Assembly (NCBI RefSeq): GCF_018448785.1
Contig: NZ_JAHCLU010000027.1
Span: 1-45,810, forward strand
Direction: 5' to 3'
DNA from: Halomonas jincaotanensis
GTDB taxonomy: Bacteria; Pseudomonadota; Gammaproteobacteria; Pseudomonadales; Halomonadaceae
Length of the DNA stretch: 45,810 bases
Part shown: one piece after another, positions 1 through 7,863 of the stretch
How the letters are laid out: every line of letters begins with the position of its first letter
How positions within the stretch are numbered: position 1 is the stretch's first letter
Position numbers and translations under genes: made by a program
Notes under the pieces: model-generated
Databases searched by the model: none
The model's input: the letters and a program-made list of their open reading frames with translations, nothing else
Told to the model about the DNA's origin: nothing

Positions 1-621
1 GAAGAGGACGAGATGCAGGCCCTGCGCCGGCAGCCGGAGGACGAGGACGAGATGCAGGCCCTGCGCCGGCAGCCGGAGGAAGAGGACAAGACGCAGGCCC
101 TGCGCCGGCAGCCGGAGGAAGAGGACGAGATGCAGGCCCTGCGCCGGCAGCCGGAGGACGAGGACGAGATGCAGGCCCTGCGCCGGCAGCCGGAAGAAGA
201 GGACGAGATGCAGGCCCTGCGCCGGCAGCCGGAAGAAGAGGACGAGATGCAAGCCCTCCGGCGCCAGACGGAGGTGGAAGAGGAGCCTGTTCATATGCTC
301 CGCCGTGCCGGATCGCGGCTTGGGCTTGACCCGGAAACGGCGCCCTTCCCCGAGGAGATGCGCGACGAGGGGGAGCCTTCCCCCCTCTCTGCGCTGCGCC
401 GTGAGGATGCGGTGGCGGTCGGGATGCCGCCGGCCTTCGATCCCGTCGCGATGCCGGGAGCGCCGCCGATCGACCCCCCACACGGCGACCGCTTCACACG
501 CCCCGCTGTCCATATCGACCAACTCGACGTGCTGATTCACGAACCCGCCGCCGCACCCGGCGCGGGGCATAACGCCGACCGCAGCCGCGCCATCCGCGCG
601 CGTTACCTCAGGAGGCTCTGA
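1..621 (+). CDS. Acidic tandem-repeat protein at head of eCIS segment (5' partial)
   Basis: The frame is open to the left edge, so the gene begins outside the window; the first visible ATG (13) is just the first residue of a repeat unit. The visible part starts with the end of one unit (EEDE), followed by seven 13-residue units of the form MQALRRQPEEEDE. Degenerate copies of the LRR core recur later (VHMLRR at about residue 95, LSALRR at about 128). The C-terminal 45 residues are different: VHIDQLDVLIHEP followed by a basic end, RARYLRRL. There is no signal peptide, membrane segment or enzyme motif in the visible part. It sits four bases upstream of the DUF4255 gene, so it is probably part of the particle operon. 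The charged, low-complexity composition suggests an intrinsically disordered or coiled linker. I do not recognise a family, and the function is unknown. Confidence 0.7.
   Translation, partial: EEDEMQALRRQPEDEDEMQALRRQPEEEDKTQALRRQPEEEDEMQALRRQPEDEDEMQALRRQPEEEDEMQALRRQPEEEDEMQALRRQTEVEEEPVHMLRRAGSRLGLDPETAPFPEEMRDEGEPSPLSALRREDAVAVGMPPAFDPVAMPGAPPIDPPHGDRFTRPAVHIDQLDVLIHEPAAAPGAGHNADRSRAIRARYLRRL
13..285 (+). repeat. Seven in-frame 39-bp tandem repeats
   Basis: Units begin at 13, 52, 91, 130, 169, 208 and 247, each 39 bp (13 codons). The tail of an eighth unit occupies 1-12, so the array continues to the left. The copies are nearly identical at DNA level; the differences are mainly gac/gaa swaps in the acidic run, one ATG to ACG change at 91, and more drift in the last unit. 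Such similarity suggests recent expansion by slippage or unequal recombination while keeping the reading frame. Confidence 0.95.
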
Positions 622-625
622 CCCG

Positions 626-1648
626 ATGCCGGTTCCAGTCTCGTCCCTCTCGGTCGCGGTACAGGGCATCGCCGATTTTCTCGACAGCCAGTTCGGGGAG
701 GAGGTGACGATCACGGTGGCGCATCCGCAGCGCGCCTCGGAGATCGCGCGCGGGGCAGGGGTGACGGCCCATGTTCTGAACATCTTCGCCTATCGGGTGG
801 CGCCCTCAGGCTTCCATGCCGATCTCGGTGCCCACCAGACTCAGTTCATCCGCATCAACACGCTGCTGACGCCGTTCCCGGCGGATATCGACAACGCCGC
901 CGACGATGCCGACATGCGGATCCTCGGCCATGCCATCCGGGCCCTGCAAAGCCATCCCGTCCTGCCGATCCCCACCGAGCCGCCGCTGCCCGGCGCGGCG
1001 ATCACCGAGCCGCCCGACCGCAAGGAGTATCGGCTCGAGGCGATCATGCAGGCCCCGCTGATGGAAGAGATCAACCATATCTGGACGACGCAGGGGGGCG
1101 AGCTAGCTTATCGGCTGTCAGCCGTCTACGAGTTCGCCCTGATCCCGATCGAGCCGCTAGAGCCCAGGGGCGAGGCCGCGCCGCCCGAGACGCTGATCAT
1201 CGACACCCTGCCGAACATAGCGAGAGCACTGGCGGGTTTCCAGGAACTGGGACCCGACAGCCACATCGTGCCAGTGGGCGATGGCGTGACGCCCCCGCCG
1301 GTGAACTGGACGCCGGTGCAGATGTTCGTCGAGGGGGGCACGTTGATCAACACGATCTCGGTGCTCGCCACGGCGACCGAGGCGACCGTGGCCGTGGCGG
1401 GACCGGCCGGGGGCGAGGCGGCGCTGCAGGTGATCTGGCGGCTGGGTGACGACAGCGAGAGCCCGCAGGCAGTGCAGATCATCCCCGTCGGCGCCCCCCT
1501 TCTCGACAACCCGGACGCGCAGGTGGTGCTGACGCTGTCGGTCCCGGCCAGCGCGGTCACCGGGACGGTGCGGGCACAGCCGGCGGCCAGCGGGGCGCCC
1601 GTGCCGGACAGTCCCTTCGGTAACGCCCTGACCCTGACCGTGATGTGA
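626..1648 (+). CDS. DUF4255 / Pvc16-like tail terminator (cap) protein
   Basis: This 340-residue protein opens with the pattern of the Pvc16 N-terminal domain (DUF4255): a first helix (VAVQGIADFLDSQF), then strands ending in HVLNIFAYRVAPSGF, and the segment IRINTLLTPF, over residues 1-180. In characterised eCIS the Pvc16/Afp16 protein caps the tube and sheath at the distal end and sets length. Residues after about 220 form an additional all-beta segment (PVNWTPVQMFVEGG to the end) that looks Ig-like. The start has an AGGAGG overlapping the end of the previous gene, so the two are translationally close. The next gene starts seven bases after the stop. The DUF4255 assignment is firm; the role of the C-terminal domain is inference. 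Confidence 0.88.
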   Translation: MPVPVSSLSVAVQGIADFLDSQFGEEVTITVAHPQRASEIARGAGVTAHVLNIFAYRVAPSGFHADLGAHQTQFIRINTLLTPFPADIDNAADDADMRILGHAIRALQSHPVLPIPTEPPLPGAAITEPPDRKEYRLEAIMQAPLMEEINHIWTTQGGELAYRLSAVYEFALIPIEPLEPRGEAAPPETLIIDTLPNIARALAGFQELGPDSHIVPVGDGVTPPPVNWTPVQMFVEGGTLINTISVLATATEATVAVAGPAGGEAALQVIWRLGDDSESPQAVQIIPVGAPLLDNPDAQVVLTLSVPASAVTGTVRAQPAASGAPVPDSPFGNALTLTVM

Positions 1649-1655
1649 GGTGGCG

Positions 1656-3029
1656 ATGACCTGTCAGCAGGAAAGCCCGGAACTCGACCTTCGCGGCCTC
1701 GACATGGAATGGGTCCGGATCGGCATGATGCTGACGCTGGCGGAGGCGATGCGCAGCGGGGTCGAGATCGGCGAGGCGTTCTCGAAGGGGTTCGCCGAAA
1801 CCGGCGCGGCAGTGGCGGAGAACCGCGGGCGCGGCGTCTGGGCTGGTCTCGCCTCGCTGGTCGACACCGGCCTGCTTCGCGGCTTCCTGCAGATCGACCT
1901 CGATCTCCTGACGCTGGCGCTGGCCCCGGTGGCGCGCCCGGCTTATGGCCCCCGCCTGCAATCGCTGCAGCCGCAGGTGAACGCGCCCTGGCCGAGCCTC
2001 GCACTGGCGCAGGAACTGCTGATGCTCGATGACGGGGCCGAGATCGGTGTGCTCTACAACCGACTGGACGCGACCGCGCCGCTCGTCGCCGCGGGGCTCG
2101 TGCGGGTCACCGGCGAGGGCCCCTACCAGATGATCCAGCCGACGCCCGTCGCGCAGCGTGCCGTGCTGATGCGCTCGGGCGATGTCACCGCGCCGCCGGG
2201 GGCTAACCTGGAAACCCGCAGGGGGCGATGGCCGGATCTTGTCCTTCCCGAGAAGACGATGCGGTCCTTGCGCGACTTCACCGCCTGGCTGAAGTGGCGC
2301 GACCAGATCGCCGGCTGGGGAGGACGTGCGGCGGGCGGGCCGCTGGCGCTGTTTTCCGGCGCGTCGGGGACGGGCAAGAGCTTCGCTGCCTTGGTCATCG
2401 CCGGGGAACTTGCCGAGGCGACGGGCAGCCCTTGGGCGCTCTACACGCTCGATTTGGGCCGGATCATGTCGAAATACGTGGGCGAGACGGAGGAGAACCT
2501 GAACCGCCTGCTCGACGCGCTTGACGGCAAGCGCGCGTTCCTGCAGATCGACGAGGCCGACGGGCTGCTGGGCAAGCGCGGCGAGGTCACCGATGCCCGC
2601 GACCGGTACGCCAACCTGGAGGTCAGCCACCTGCTGTCGCGCTTCGAGCGGCATGCGGGGCCGGTGATCCTGACCACCAACCTGCGCGCCAATATCGACC
2701 CGGCCTTCCTGCGCCGCTTCCAGATGGTGATCGACTTCCCGTCGCCGGACGCGGACGCGCGTGCGGCGCTGTGGTCCACGCTGCTGCCGCCGGGGGCGCC
2801 GCGCTGCGCGACGCTGGACGTGGAGATGCTGGCGGGGGCCGCGCGGCTGTCGGGCGGCGCGATCCAGAACGCGGCGCACTATGCCGCCGTCCTGGCCGCC
2901 GAGGAGGACGCGCCCATTGCCCCCTGTCACCTCGCCCGCGCCGTCTGGGCGGAACTGGGCAAGGAGAACCGCCAGATCCGCCGCAGCGAGATCGGCGCGC
3001 TGGCCGCACACCTGGAGGAGGACGCATGA
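1656..3029 (+). CDS. AAA+ ATPase of the contractile injection system (Pvc15-like)
   Basis: The protein is 457 residues if the ATG at 1656 is used; this start follows GAGG at a good distance. A GTG six bases earlier is possible. The C-terminal half is a classical AAA+ module. It has Walker A GASGTGKS at residues 235-242, Walker B FLQIDEAD with the acidic pair at 299-300, a sensor-1 segment ILTTNL, and a double Arg (FLRRF) that could act as arginine finger. The N-terminal 200 residues are helical and family-specific, with ELDLRGLDMEWVRIGMML near the start. Pvc15/Afp15 ATPases are conserved in eCIS clusters and are thought to help assembly or cargo loading. The stop overlaps the next start (ATGA). 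A close alternative is a generic ATPase of the CDC48/FtsH type, but the context argues for Pvc15. Confidence 0.9.
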   Translation: MTCQQESPELDLRGLDMEWVRIGMMLTLAEAMRSGVEIGEAFSKGFAETGAAVAENRGRGVWAGLASLVDTGLLRGFLQIDLDLLTLALAPVARPAYGPRLQSLQPQVNAPWPSLALAQELLMLDDGAEIGVLYNRLDATAPLVAAGLVRVTGEGPYQMIQPTPVAQRAVLMRSGDVTAPPGANLETRRGRWPDLVLPEKTMRSLRDFTAWLKWRDQIAGWGGRAAGGPLALFSGASGTGKSFAALVIAGELAEATGSPWALYTLDLGRIMSKYVGETEENLNRLLDALDGKRAFLQIDEADGLLGKRGEVTDARDRYANLEVSHLLSRFERHAGPVILTTNLRANIDPAFLRRFQMVIDFPSPDADARAALWSTLLPPGAPRCATLDVEMLAGAARLSGGAIQNAAHYAAVLAAEEDAPIAPCHLARAVWAELGKENRQIRRSEIGALAAHLEEDA

Positions 3030-3244
3030 CCCGTATCCGCCGCATGACCATCACCCTGCCGCCGCGCCTGCGCCACGTGGCGGAACACGAGGCACGGCGC
3101 ATCGCGCGCGAGGCGGCCGCCCAGCTGGGTGACGACGCGCCGCGCCGCCTGTCGGTCACGGTCGAGGGGCGGGGCTCCTCGGGCCACGGGCTCGCCGCCG
3201 CCGTCGGGCGGAGCGTTGCTACCAGCACGAAGGGGTGGGGCTGA
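3026..3244 (+). CDS. Small basic protein of eCIS operon, unknown function
   Basis: A 72-residue reading frame is overlapped at both ends by its neighbours: ATGA with the ATPase and TGATG with the next gene. This coupling is the main evidence that it is real. It starts MTRIRRMTITLPPRL, is rich in Arg and Ala, and has a probable helix (HVAEHEARRIAREAAAQL) followed by a beta-like segment (RLSVTVEGRG). There is no signal peptide or membrane segment. I do not recognise a family. Its position between the ATPase and the tube-like baseplate protein suggests an assembly role, but that is inference. Confidence 0.65.
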   Translation: MTRIRRMTITLPPRLRHVAEHEARRIAREAAAQLGDDAPRRLSVTVEGRGSSGHGLAAAVGRSVATSTKGWG

Positions 3245-3867
3245 TGGCCGTAGCGACCAGGGGCGTGCTGTTCGAATACGGGCTGTCGATCCCGCCGCTG
3301 GCGCTGGTCTTCGACTTCAACCCGCAGTCGATCTCGCGTTCGCGCACGGTGACGATCAAGACCGGCGACGCGCCCGGCAACCGCACCGGCTACGACTTCC
3401 TTTCGCCGCTGGAGACCACGCGCGTCGCTCAGGGCGTCGAACTGGCCGCCGAGGGGTTTTCCGTCGATATCCTGCTCGACGCCACCGACAGGATGGACGC
3501 GGGCGACAATGTGGCCGCGATGTTCGGGGTGCAGCCGCAGATCGATACGCTACGCTCGATGGTGGAGCCGAAATCGCAGGGCCCCGGGGGCCTGAAGACC
3601 CTGTCCAGCCTCGGGATCGGCGGCGCGCGCGCCTTCGAGCGGCAGGAAACGGCCTCGGTCCTGATCTTCGCCTGGGGGTTACAACTGCTGCCCGTCTTCC
3701 TGACCGGCGTGACCCAGAAGGAGTCGCTGCACTTGCCGAACCTGATGCCCTACCGCGCAGAGATGGGCCTGACGATGCAGGTCATCGAAAGCAACAACCC
3801 CTTCACCATGGCCGACAAGGTGCGTCAGACCGCGATGACTGCCCTGAACGCCGCGACCGGGTTCTGA
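3244..3867 (+). CDS. CIS tube-like baseplate protein (N-terminal part of Pvc7/Afp7)
   Basis: This is a 207-residue protein. I chose the ATG at 3244, which overlaps the previous stop (TGATG), over an in-frame GTG nine bases upstream. The sequence begins with GVLFEYGLSIPPLALVFDFNP and has the strand-rich pattern of the contractile injection system tube domain found at the N-terminus of Afp7/Pvc7. That domain forms the first ring linking spike and tube. In Afp7 it is fused to a LysM domain; here the LysM-like part is a separate gene right after. No transmembrane or secretion signal is seen. The family call rests on pattern plus synteny. Confidence 0.78.
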   Translation: MAVATRGVLFEYGLSIPPLALVFDFNPQSISRSRTVTIKTGDAPGNRTGYDFLSPLETTRVAQGVELAAEGFSVDILLDATDRMDAGDNVAAMFGVQPQIDTLRSMVEPKSQGPGGLKTLSSLGIGGARAFERQETASVLIFAWGLQLLPVFLTGVTQKESLHLPNLMPYRAEMGLTMQVIESNNPFTMADKVRQTAMTALNAATGF

Positions 3868-3879
3868 GGGAGGCGGGGA

Positions 3880-4248
3880 ATGGCATTCTTCAAGGGATCG
3901 GCCTACGAGTTCACCCCATTATTCGATCGGACGGAAACAGGGGCGGAGATATTTCGTGGCCTGCGCGCTCGACGCATCCGCCATCCTGATCCGGTCCTGG
4001 AACATACCGTGGCGCTGAAGGAGCGGCTCGACGGCGTGGCGCATGAGTATTACTCGGAAAGCCGGGACTGGCGCTGGCTGGTGGAGGCGAACCCCGACAT
4101 CCTGTTTCCCGAGGACCTTTTATGGGACACGCGCCCACCGGACTATGACGAGGACGGCGACATGACCGATCCCGGCACGCTGGATGAGAACGGCCGCGAA
4201 CGTGTCGGCCAGGTCATCATCGTGCCCAGGCGTGGGGAGGCGAACTGA
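3880..4248 (+). CDS. LysM-like baseplate adaptor (C-terminal part of Pvc7; tail protein X-like)
   Basis: This is a 122-residue protein. Its centre (VLEHTVALKERLDGVAHEYYSESRDWRWLVEANPDILFPEDLLW) matches the LysM-like fold used by phage tail protein X and Afp7: a strand, two helices with DxWxxLxxANP-type spacing, then a hydrophobic end. The C-terminus closes with VGQVIIVPR, the usual last strand. In this role LysM stabilises the junction of hub, tube and sheath rather than binding peptidoglycan. It is preceded by the tube-like gene by 12 bases and overlaps the next start (TGATG). Together with the previous gene it makes up a split Pvc7. Confidence 0.78.
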   Translation: MAFFKGSAYEFTPLFDRTETGAEIFRGLRARRIRHPDPVLEHTVALKERLDGVAHEYYSESRDWRWLVEANPDILFPEDLLWDTRPPDYDEDGDMTDPGTLDENGRERVGQVIIVPRRGEAN

Positions 4249-5423
4249 TGGTTTCGCTCTCTGCCATCGGCGGGCTTCTGGACCCGGGCTTCCGCAACCC
4301 GGCCTCCTGCCTGATCGAGGCGGGAGCGGGCTATCAGAACATCGGCGCCATCGCGCCCCTTGTGGCGACGGTCGATCTGCAGATGAGCCGCGAAGAGGCC
4401 GGGGCAGGCACCATCGTCATCGAGGACCGCCGCGGCAGCGACGGCAAATGGGTGGCGGCCGATAGCGGTCTTTTCACTCGCTGGGCGCCGATCCGGGTCA
4501 GCGCCGATTTCGGCACGCGCCAGGACGTGATCCTGACCGGCTACATCCTGCGGCTGAGCCCCGAATATCCCGGCAACGCCGCGGAGGCCAAGCTGACATT
4601 GGAGGTGCAGGACGAAAGCGCGATCCTCTCACGTGAACAGATGCGCCGGGTCTGGGGCGAGGACACACCGATGCCCGATCTCGAAATCCTGCGCGAGCTT
4701 GCCTCGGATGTGGATCTGGCCGTCGATCCAATGTCGGGGCAGGGGCAGTCCAGCCGCGCGCTGTCGCAGGAGGGAACCCCGATCCAGTTCCTGCGCGAAC
4801 GCGCGCGGGCGAACGGGTATGAACTGATCTTCCGCGAAGGCCAGGTCTATTTCGGCCCCAAGCGGCAGGATGGCACGCCGCAGGCGCCGATCATGGTCTA
4901 TGCCGGCCGGGACACTAACTGCCGGACCTTCAACCTTGGCGATGCCGGGGACACGCCCGACCAGGTCCGCGCCGACCAGGCCCCACGTGAGGAAGGCGCG
5001 ACGCCCGAGGTCATCACGCTGATCCCGGACGAGCCGGTCCTGGGCTCGACGCCCGCCGGGGCGGAGGGCGCCGGTCTGGGCGCGCCGTCGGTCTGGCGGG
5101 TGGGGGCGGAAGGTGACGAGACGATCGAGGAACGCACCGCCCGCGCCCAGGCGCTGGTCAACGAGCACGCCTTCAAGCTGCGCGGCTCGGGCGAGTTGGA
5201 CGGCTCGCTCTATGGCCATGTCCTTCTGCCCGGCGCGCTGGTGACCATTGACGGGCCGGGGAGGCGATACGGCGGCCTCTATTACGTCGACAAGGTTTCC
5301 CATGCCTTCAATACCGAAGGCTATACCCAGACTTTCGAAGTGATGCGCAACGCCACCGGCGAAAGCGCCGCGCCAACCAGCCCGCTGAGCGGCGCGGCCT
5401 CGGCCCTGGGGGGTCTGTTCTGA
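4248..5423 (+). CDS. Spike hub protein, gpD/VgrG N-terminal-like
   Basis: This 391-residue protein is related to phage late-control protein D and the N-terminal gp27-like part of VgrG/Pvc8. The diagnostic part lies at about residues 175-205, FLRERARANGYELIFREGQVYFG, the conserved segment of the gpD fold. An early beta-barrel (ADFGTRQDVILTGYILRLSP) and a late barrel (GALVTIDGPGRRYGGLYYVDKV, about 320-350) fit a trimeric hub. It would form the threefold platform at the base of the tube. It overlaps the LysM-like gene by one base and is followed eleven bases later by the needle gene. In Afp8/Pvc8 the hub and needle are one polypeptide; here they are two. Confidence 0.85.
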   Translation: MVSLSAIGGLLDPGFRNPASCLIEAGAGYQNIGAIAPLVATVDLQMSREEAGAGTIVIEDRRGSDGKWVAADSGLFTRWAPIRVSADFGTRQDVILTGYILRLSPEYPGNAAEAKLTLEVQDESAILSREQMRRVWGEDTPMPDLEILRELASDVDLAVDPMSGQGQSSRALSQEGTPIQFLRERARANGYELIFREGQVYFGPKRQDGTPQAPIMVYAGRDTNCRTFNLGDAGDTPDQVRADQAPREEGATPEVITLIPDEPVLGSTPAGAEGAGLGAPSVWRVGAEGDETIEERTARAQALVNEHAFKLRGSGELDGSLYGHVLLPGALVTIDGPGRRYGGLYYVDKVSHAFNTEGYTQTFEVMRNATGESAAPTSPLSGAASALGGLF

Positions 5424-5433
5424 GGAGAGTGCG

Positions 5434-6252
5434 ATGGACGAATTTCAGCTTCTCGAAGATGTCGCTCGCAGGCAGGCCACGAAATACTGGGGCAAGTACC
5501 GTGGCTTCGTGACGAATACCGATGATCCGGAAAACCGGGGTCGGGTGAAGGTGACGGTGCCGTCCGTGCTGGGCGAGAGTGAATCACAATGGGCGGAACC
5601 GGCCTTTCCCTATGGGGGGGGCGCGGCCTTCGGCTTCGTCGCGGTGCCGCCGGTCGACAGCGCTGTCCTGGTCGAATTTCTCGAAGGCGACGCCTCGGCG
5701 CCGATCTGGACGGGGGCGCTGTGGCGCACGGCCGCCGAGGTGCCCGAAGTACATACCGGTCAGGAAACCAAGGTCTGGAAGACAGAAAGCGGCCATCGGC
5801 TGGTCTTCGATGATACGGACGGATCGGAGAAGGTCACGCTCCATTCCGCCGCCGATGCGGTGGTTGAGTTGAACCACGAGGGATCCTTGGCCCTGACCGA
5901 CGCCTGCGGCGCCCATGTCACTATTGACGCGGCGGCGGGCGAGATCGTCATCGAGGACGCCAACGGCAACTCGATCACGCTGTCCTCGTCGGGCATCGCC
6001 TGCGCCGACGCGGCCGGGAACGAGATCGTCACGTCCGCGGGCGGCGTCGAGGTCAAGGGCACCACCGTCAAGATCGAGGGACAGTCGGTCAGCCTGGGCG
6101 GGGCGGGCGGCGAGCCGCTGATCAAGGGGCAGACCTTCATGGCGATGTTCAATTCGCACACCCATCCCTGCACGGCGCCCGGCTCGCCCTCCGGTCCGCC
6201 GCTGGTGCCGCTGACGCCTGCCGCGCTGACCATCAAGACGGTGGCGTCATGA
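5434..6252 (+). CDS. Spike needle, phage baseplate assembly protein V / gp5-like
   Basis: This is a 272-residue protein. The N-terminal third carries an OB fold typical of gpV and gp5 (KYRGFVTNTDDPENRGRVKV, residues about 20-40, then AVLVEFLEGDASAPIWTG). Residues about 110-215 are short repeating strands (SLALTDACGAHVTIDAAAG, GEIVIEDANGNSITLSSSG) that would wind into a trimeric beta-prism needle. The C-terminus (FNSHTHPCTAPGSPSGPP) is the usual gpV end, with a His pair that can bind a metal at the tip. A good GAGGAGAG site precedes the start. Its stop overlaps the gp25 start (ATGA). No separate PAAR tip gene follows, so this protein may form the tip itself. Confidence 0.87.
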   Translation: MDEFQLLEDVARRQATKYWGKYRGFVTNTDDPENRGRVKVTVPSVLGESESQWAEPAFPYGGGAAFGFVAVPPVDSAVLVEFLEGDASAPIWTGALWRTAAEVPEVHTGQETKVWKTESGHRLVFDDTDGSEKVTLHSAADAVVELNHEGSLALTDACGAHVTIDAAAGEIVIEDANGNSITLSSSGIACADAAGNEIVTSAGGVEVKGTTVKIEGQSVSLGGAGGEPLIKGQTFMAMFNSHTHPCTAPGSPSGPPLVPLTPAALTIKTVAS

Positions 6253-6647
6253 CGGGGCAGCACGAAACCCGGCTGCTGCGCGTGGCCTACATGAAGTTTC
6301 CCTTCCGTCTGGAGCGCGAGGGCCCGGCCACATCGACGCGGATGGACCATATCCGTGAGCAGGTGATGCAGGTCCTGTTCACCAGTCCCGGCGAGCGTGT
6401 CTTCCGCCCCGAGTTCGGCTTCGGCGCGCGCAGGCATGTGTTCGAACCCAACGCTGCGCCCTTGTGGGAACTGGCGCGCAACCGGTTGTTCGGATCGCTG
6501 GCCGAGGCGCTGGCGGGCGAAGTCGATCCCAAGACCTTGAAGGTGGAGGTTGGGCCGGGTCCGAACGAGCCCGAGGTCCTTCTGGTCACCATCACCTACA
6601 CCATCGCGGCGTTGCAGAAGGAGGAGAGCCTCAGCTTCACCTTGTGA
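6249..6647 (+). CDS. Baseplate wedge protein, GPW/gp25 family (Pvc9-like)
   Basis: The 132-residue protein shows the family pattern: HIREQVMQVLFTSPGERVFRPEFGFG at about residues 37-62, including the conserved PGER and the RPEFG turn, then a helix (WELARNRLFGSLAEAL) and a last strand pair (VLLVTITYTI). gp25-type proteins sit in the inner baseplate and start sheath polymerisation. The length is normal for the family. It overlaps the needle gene by four bases, and the next gene begins 16 bases after the stop. In-frame alternative starts exist (ATG at 6291), but the overlap and family length favour 6249. Confidence 0.9.
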   Translation: MTGQHETRLLRVAYMKFPFRLEREGPATSTRMDHIREQVMQVLFTSPGERVFRPEFGFGARRHVFEPNAAPLWELARNRLFGSLAEALAGEVDPKTLKVEVGPGPNEPEVLLVTITYTIAALQKEESLSFTL

Positions 6648-6663
6648 AGCGGGCATCAAGATC

Positions 6664-7863
6664 ATGGCAGAGCTTCCCCCCCCCAAGCTCGAATTCGATC
6701 GCGGTTGCCCCGATTGCGGCGAGCGTCGCGTTGTGCTTCCGCCGCCGCTGCCCGGCGTTCCGGACGATTTCGACTGGAAGGCCCGCGACTACGACAGCCT
6801 GCGGCTTTTCCTGATGCAGGAACTGGCGTATCGCTTCCCGGCCCGCCGCCGCTGGACCCCGGCCGATATGGAAGTGGTCATCGTCGAGCTTCTGGCCGCC
6901 GCCTTCGACCGCGCCTCGCACGCGCTGGATGCGGTGCAGGGCGAAAGATACCTGGCCACGGCGCGGCGGCCGCCATCAGTCCGCAGGCTGCTGAAGCTGA
7001 TCGGCTACGACGCCGCCGAACGCGTCCGCGACGAGGTGCTGGACAGCCTGCCGCCCCCGCCCGAAGGGGTGACCGAGACGCGCGAGGAACAGGTGGAACG
7101 TTTGTGGCGGCTGGAGCCGGGGCTGATGGAGGCCGCGCGCGCCGAAGGTCCGCGCCTGATCGCCGAACAGCGCCGGATGGTGACGCTCGACGACCATGAG
7201 ACGGGTATTTCCGCCCATCCGCTCGTCTCCCGCGCGCAGGCGCGGCTTGTCTGGACGGGGGCGTGGAACACCATCCTCGTCGCCGCCCTGCTGGAGGCCG
7301 ACCGTCGCCTGGACGAGCCGCTGCCGCTGCCGGAGGCGGGCGGGGAGGCCGACCTCCTCTGGCGGCGGATCGAGGATTTTCACCACGACCAGAGCATCCC
7401 CCTACCGGCTGCCGGCGGGTCCGTCACGTCCCGGCATCTCCTGCGGTCGCTGATCGAATTGCGCAGGATGATCGGGGCGGAGGTGTTCCTGGAGGATGCG
7501 AAACCGGCCGCCATCACCTTCACCCTCTCTATCCGCGCCAAGCCCGGCTACTTCCGCTCGGAGATGAAGCAGGCGCTGGCCGATGTCTTCTCCGCGGATG
7601 AAGGCGACTTCTTCCAGCCCGGGCGGCTCGATTTCGGCGACGACCTGTTTGCCTCCGATATCATCGAGGCGGCCATGGCCGTCGATGGTGTTGCGGTGGC
7701 CTGTCTCAACCGGTTCAAGCGTGTGGGCTCCGGCTGGCCCGACCGCAGCGCGCAGGGCTTCATACCGGTAGAGGCCGATGAATACGTCCGCTGCCTGAAC
7801 ATCCGGGGTGAGCCGGAGAAAGGCTATTTCCGCCTGATCGTAAATGGGGGAGAGACCGGATGA
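6664..7863 (+). CDS. Baseplate protein, Pvc11-like (baseplate J-type N-terminal region)
   Basis: This is a 399-residue protein. The open frame extends upstream into the gp25 gene, but that part is its out-of-frame shadow; the first sensible start is the ATG at 6664, giving MAELPPPKLEFDRGCPDCG. Residues about 35-120 (FDWKARDYDSLRLFLMQELA, then a helical segment ending KLIGYDAAERV) resemble the N-terminus of putative baseplate assembly proteins that precede J-like domains. The last 100 residues (TFTLSIRAKPGYFRSEMKQAL) resemble the J C-terminal subdomain. A CPDCGERR pair of cysteines near the start could be a zinc site. The stop overlaps the next start (ATGA). It is probably one of the two wedge proteins that build the baseplate triangle. 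Confidence 0.75.
   Translation: MAELPPPKLEFDRGCPDCGERRVVLPPPLPGVPDDFDWKARDYDSLRLFLMQELAYRFPARRRWTPADMEVVIVELLAAAFDRASHALDAVQGERYLATARRPPSVRRLLKLIGYDAAERVRDEVLDSLPPPPEGVTETREEQVERLWRLEPGLMEAARAEGPRLIAEQRRMVTLDDHETGISAHPLVSRAQARLVWTGAWNTILVAALLEADRRLDEPLPLPEAGGEADLLWRRIEDFHHDQSIPLPAAGGSVTSRHLLRSLIELRRMIGAEVFLEDAKPAAITFTLSIRAKPGYFRSEMKQALADVFSADEGDFFQPGRLDFGDDLFASDIIEAAMAVDGVAVACLNRFKRVGSGWPDRSAQGFIPVEADEYVRCLNIRGEPEKGYFRLIVNGGETG

Noticed and set aside
13..285. Possible CRISPR array
   Set aside because: Units are contiguous, without spacers, and in frame with a protein.
6550..6663. Upstream extension of the baseplate gene at 6664
   Set aside because: It translates the end of the gp25 gene in another frame; no homology before MAELPPP.
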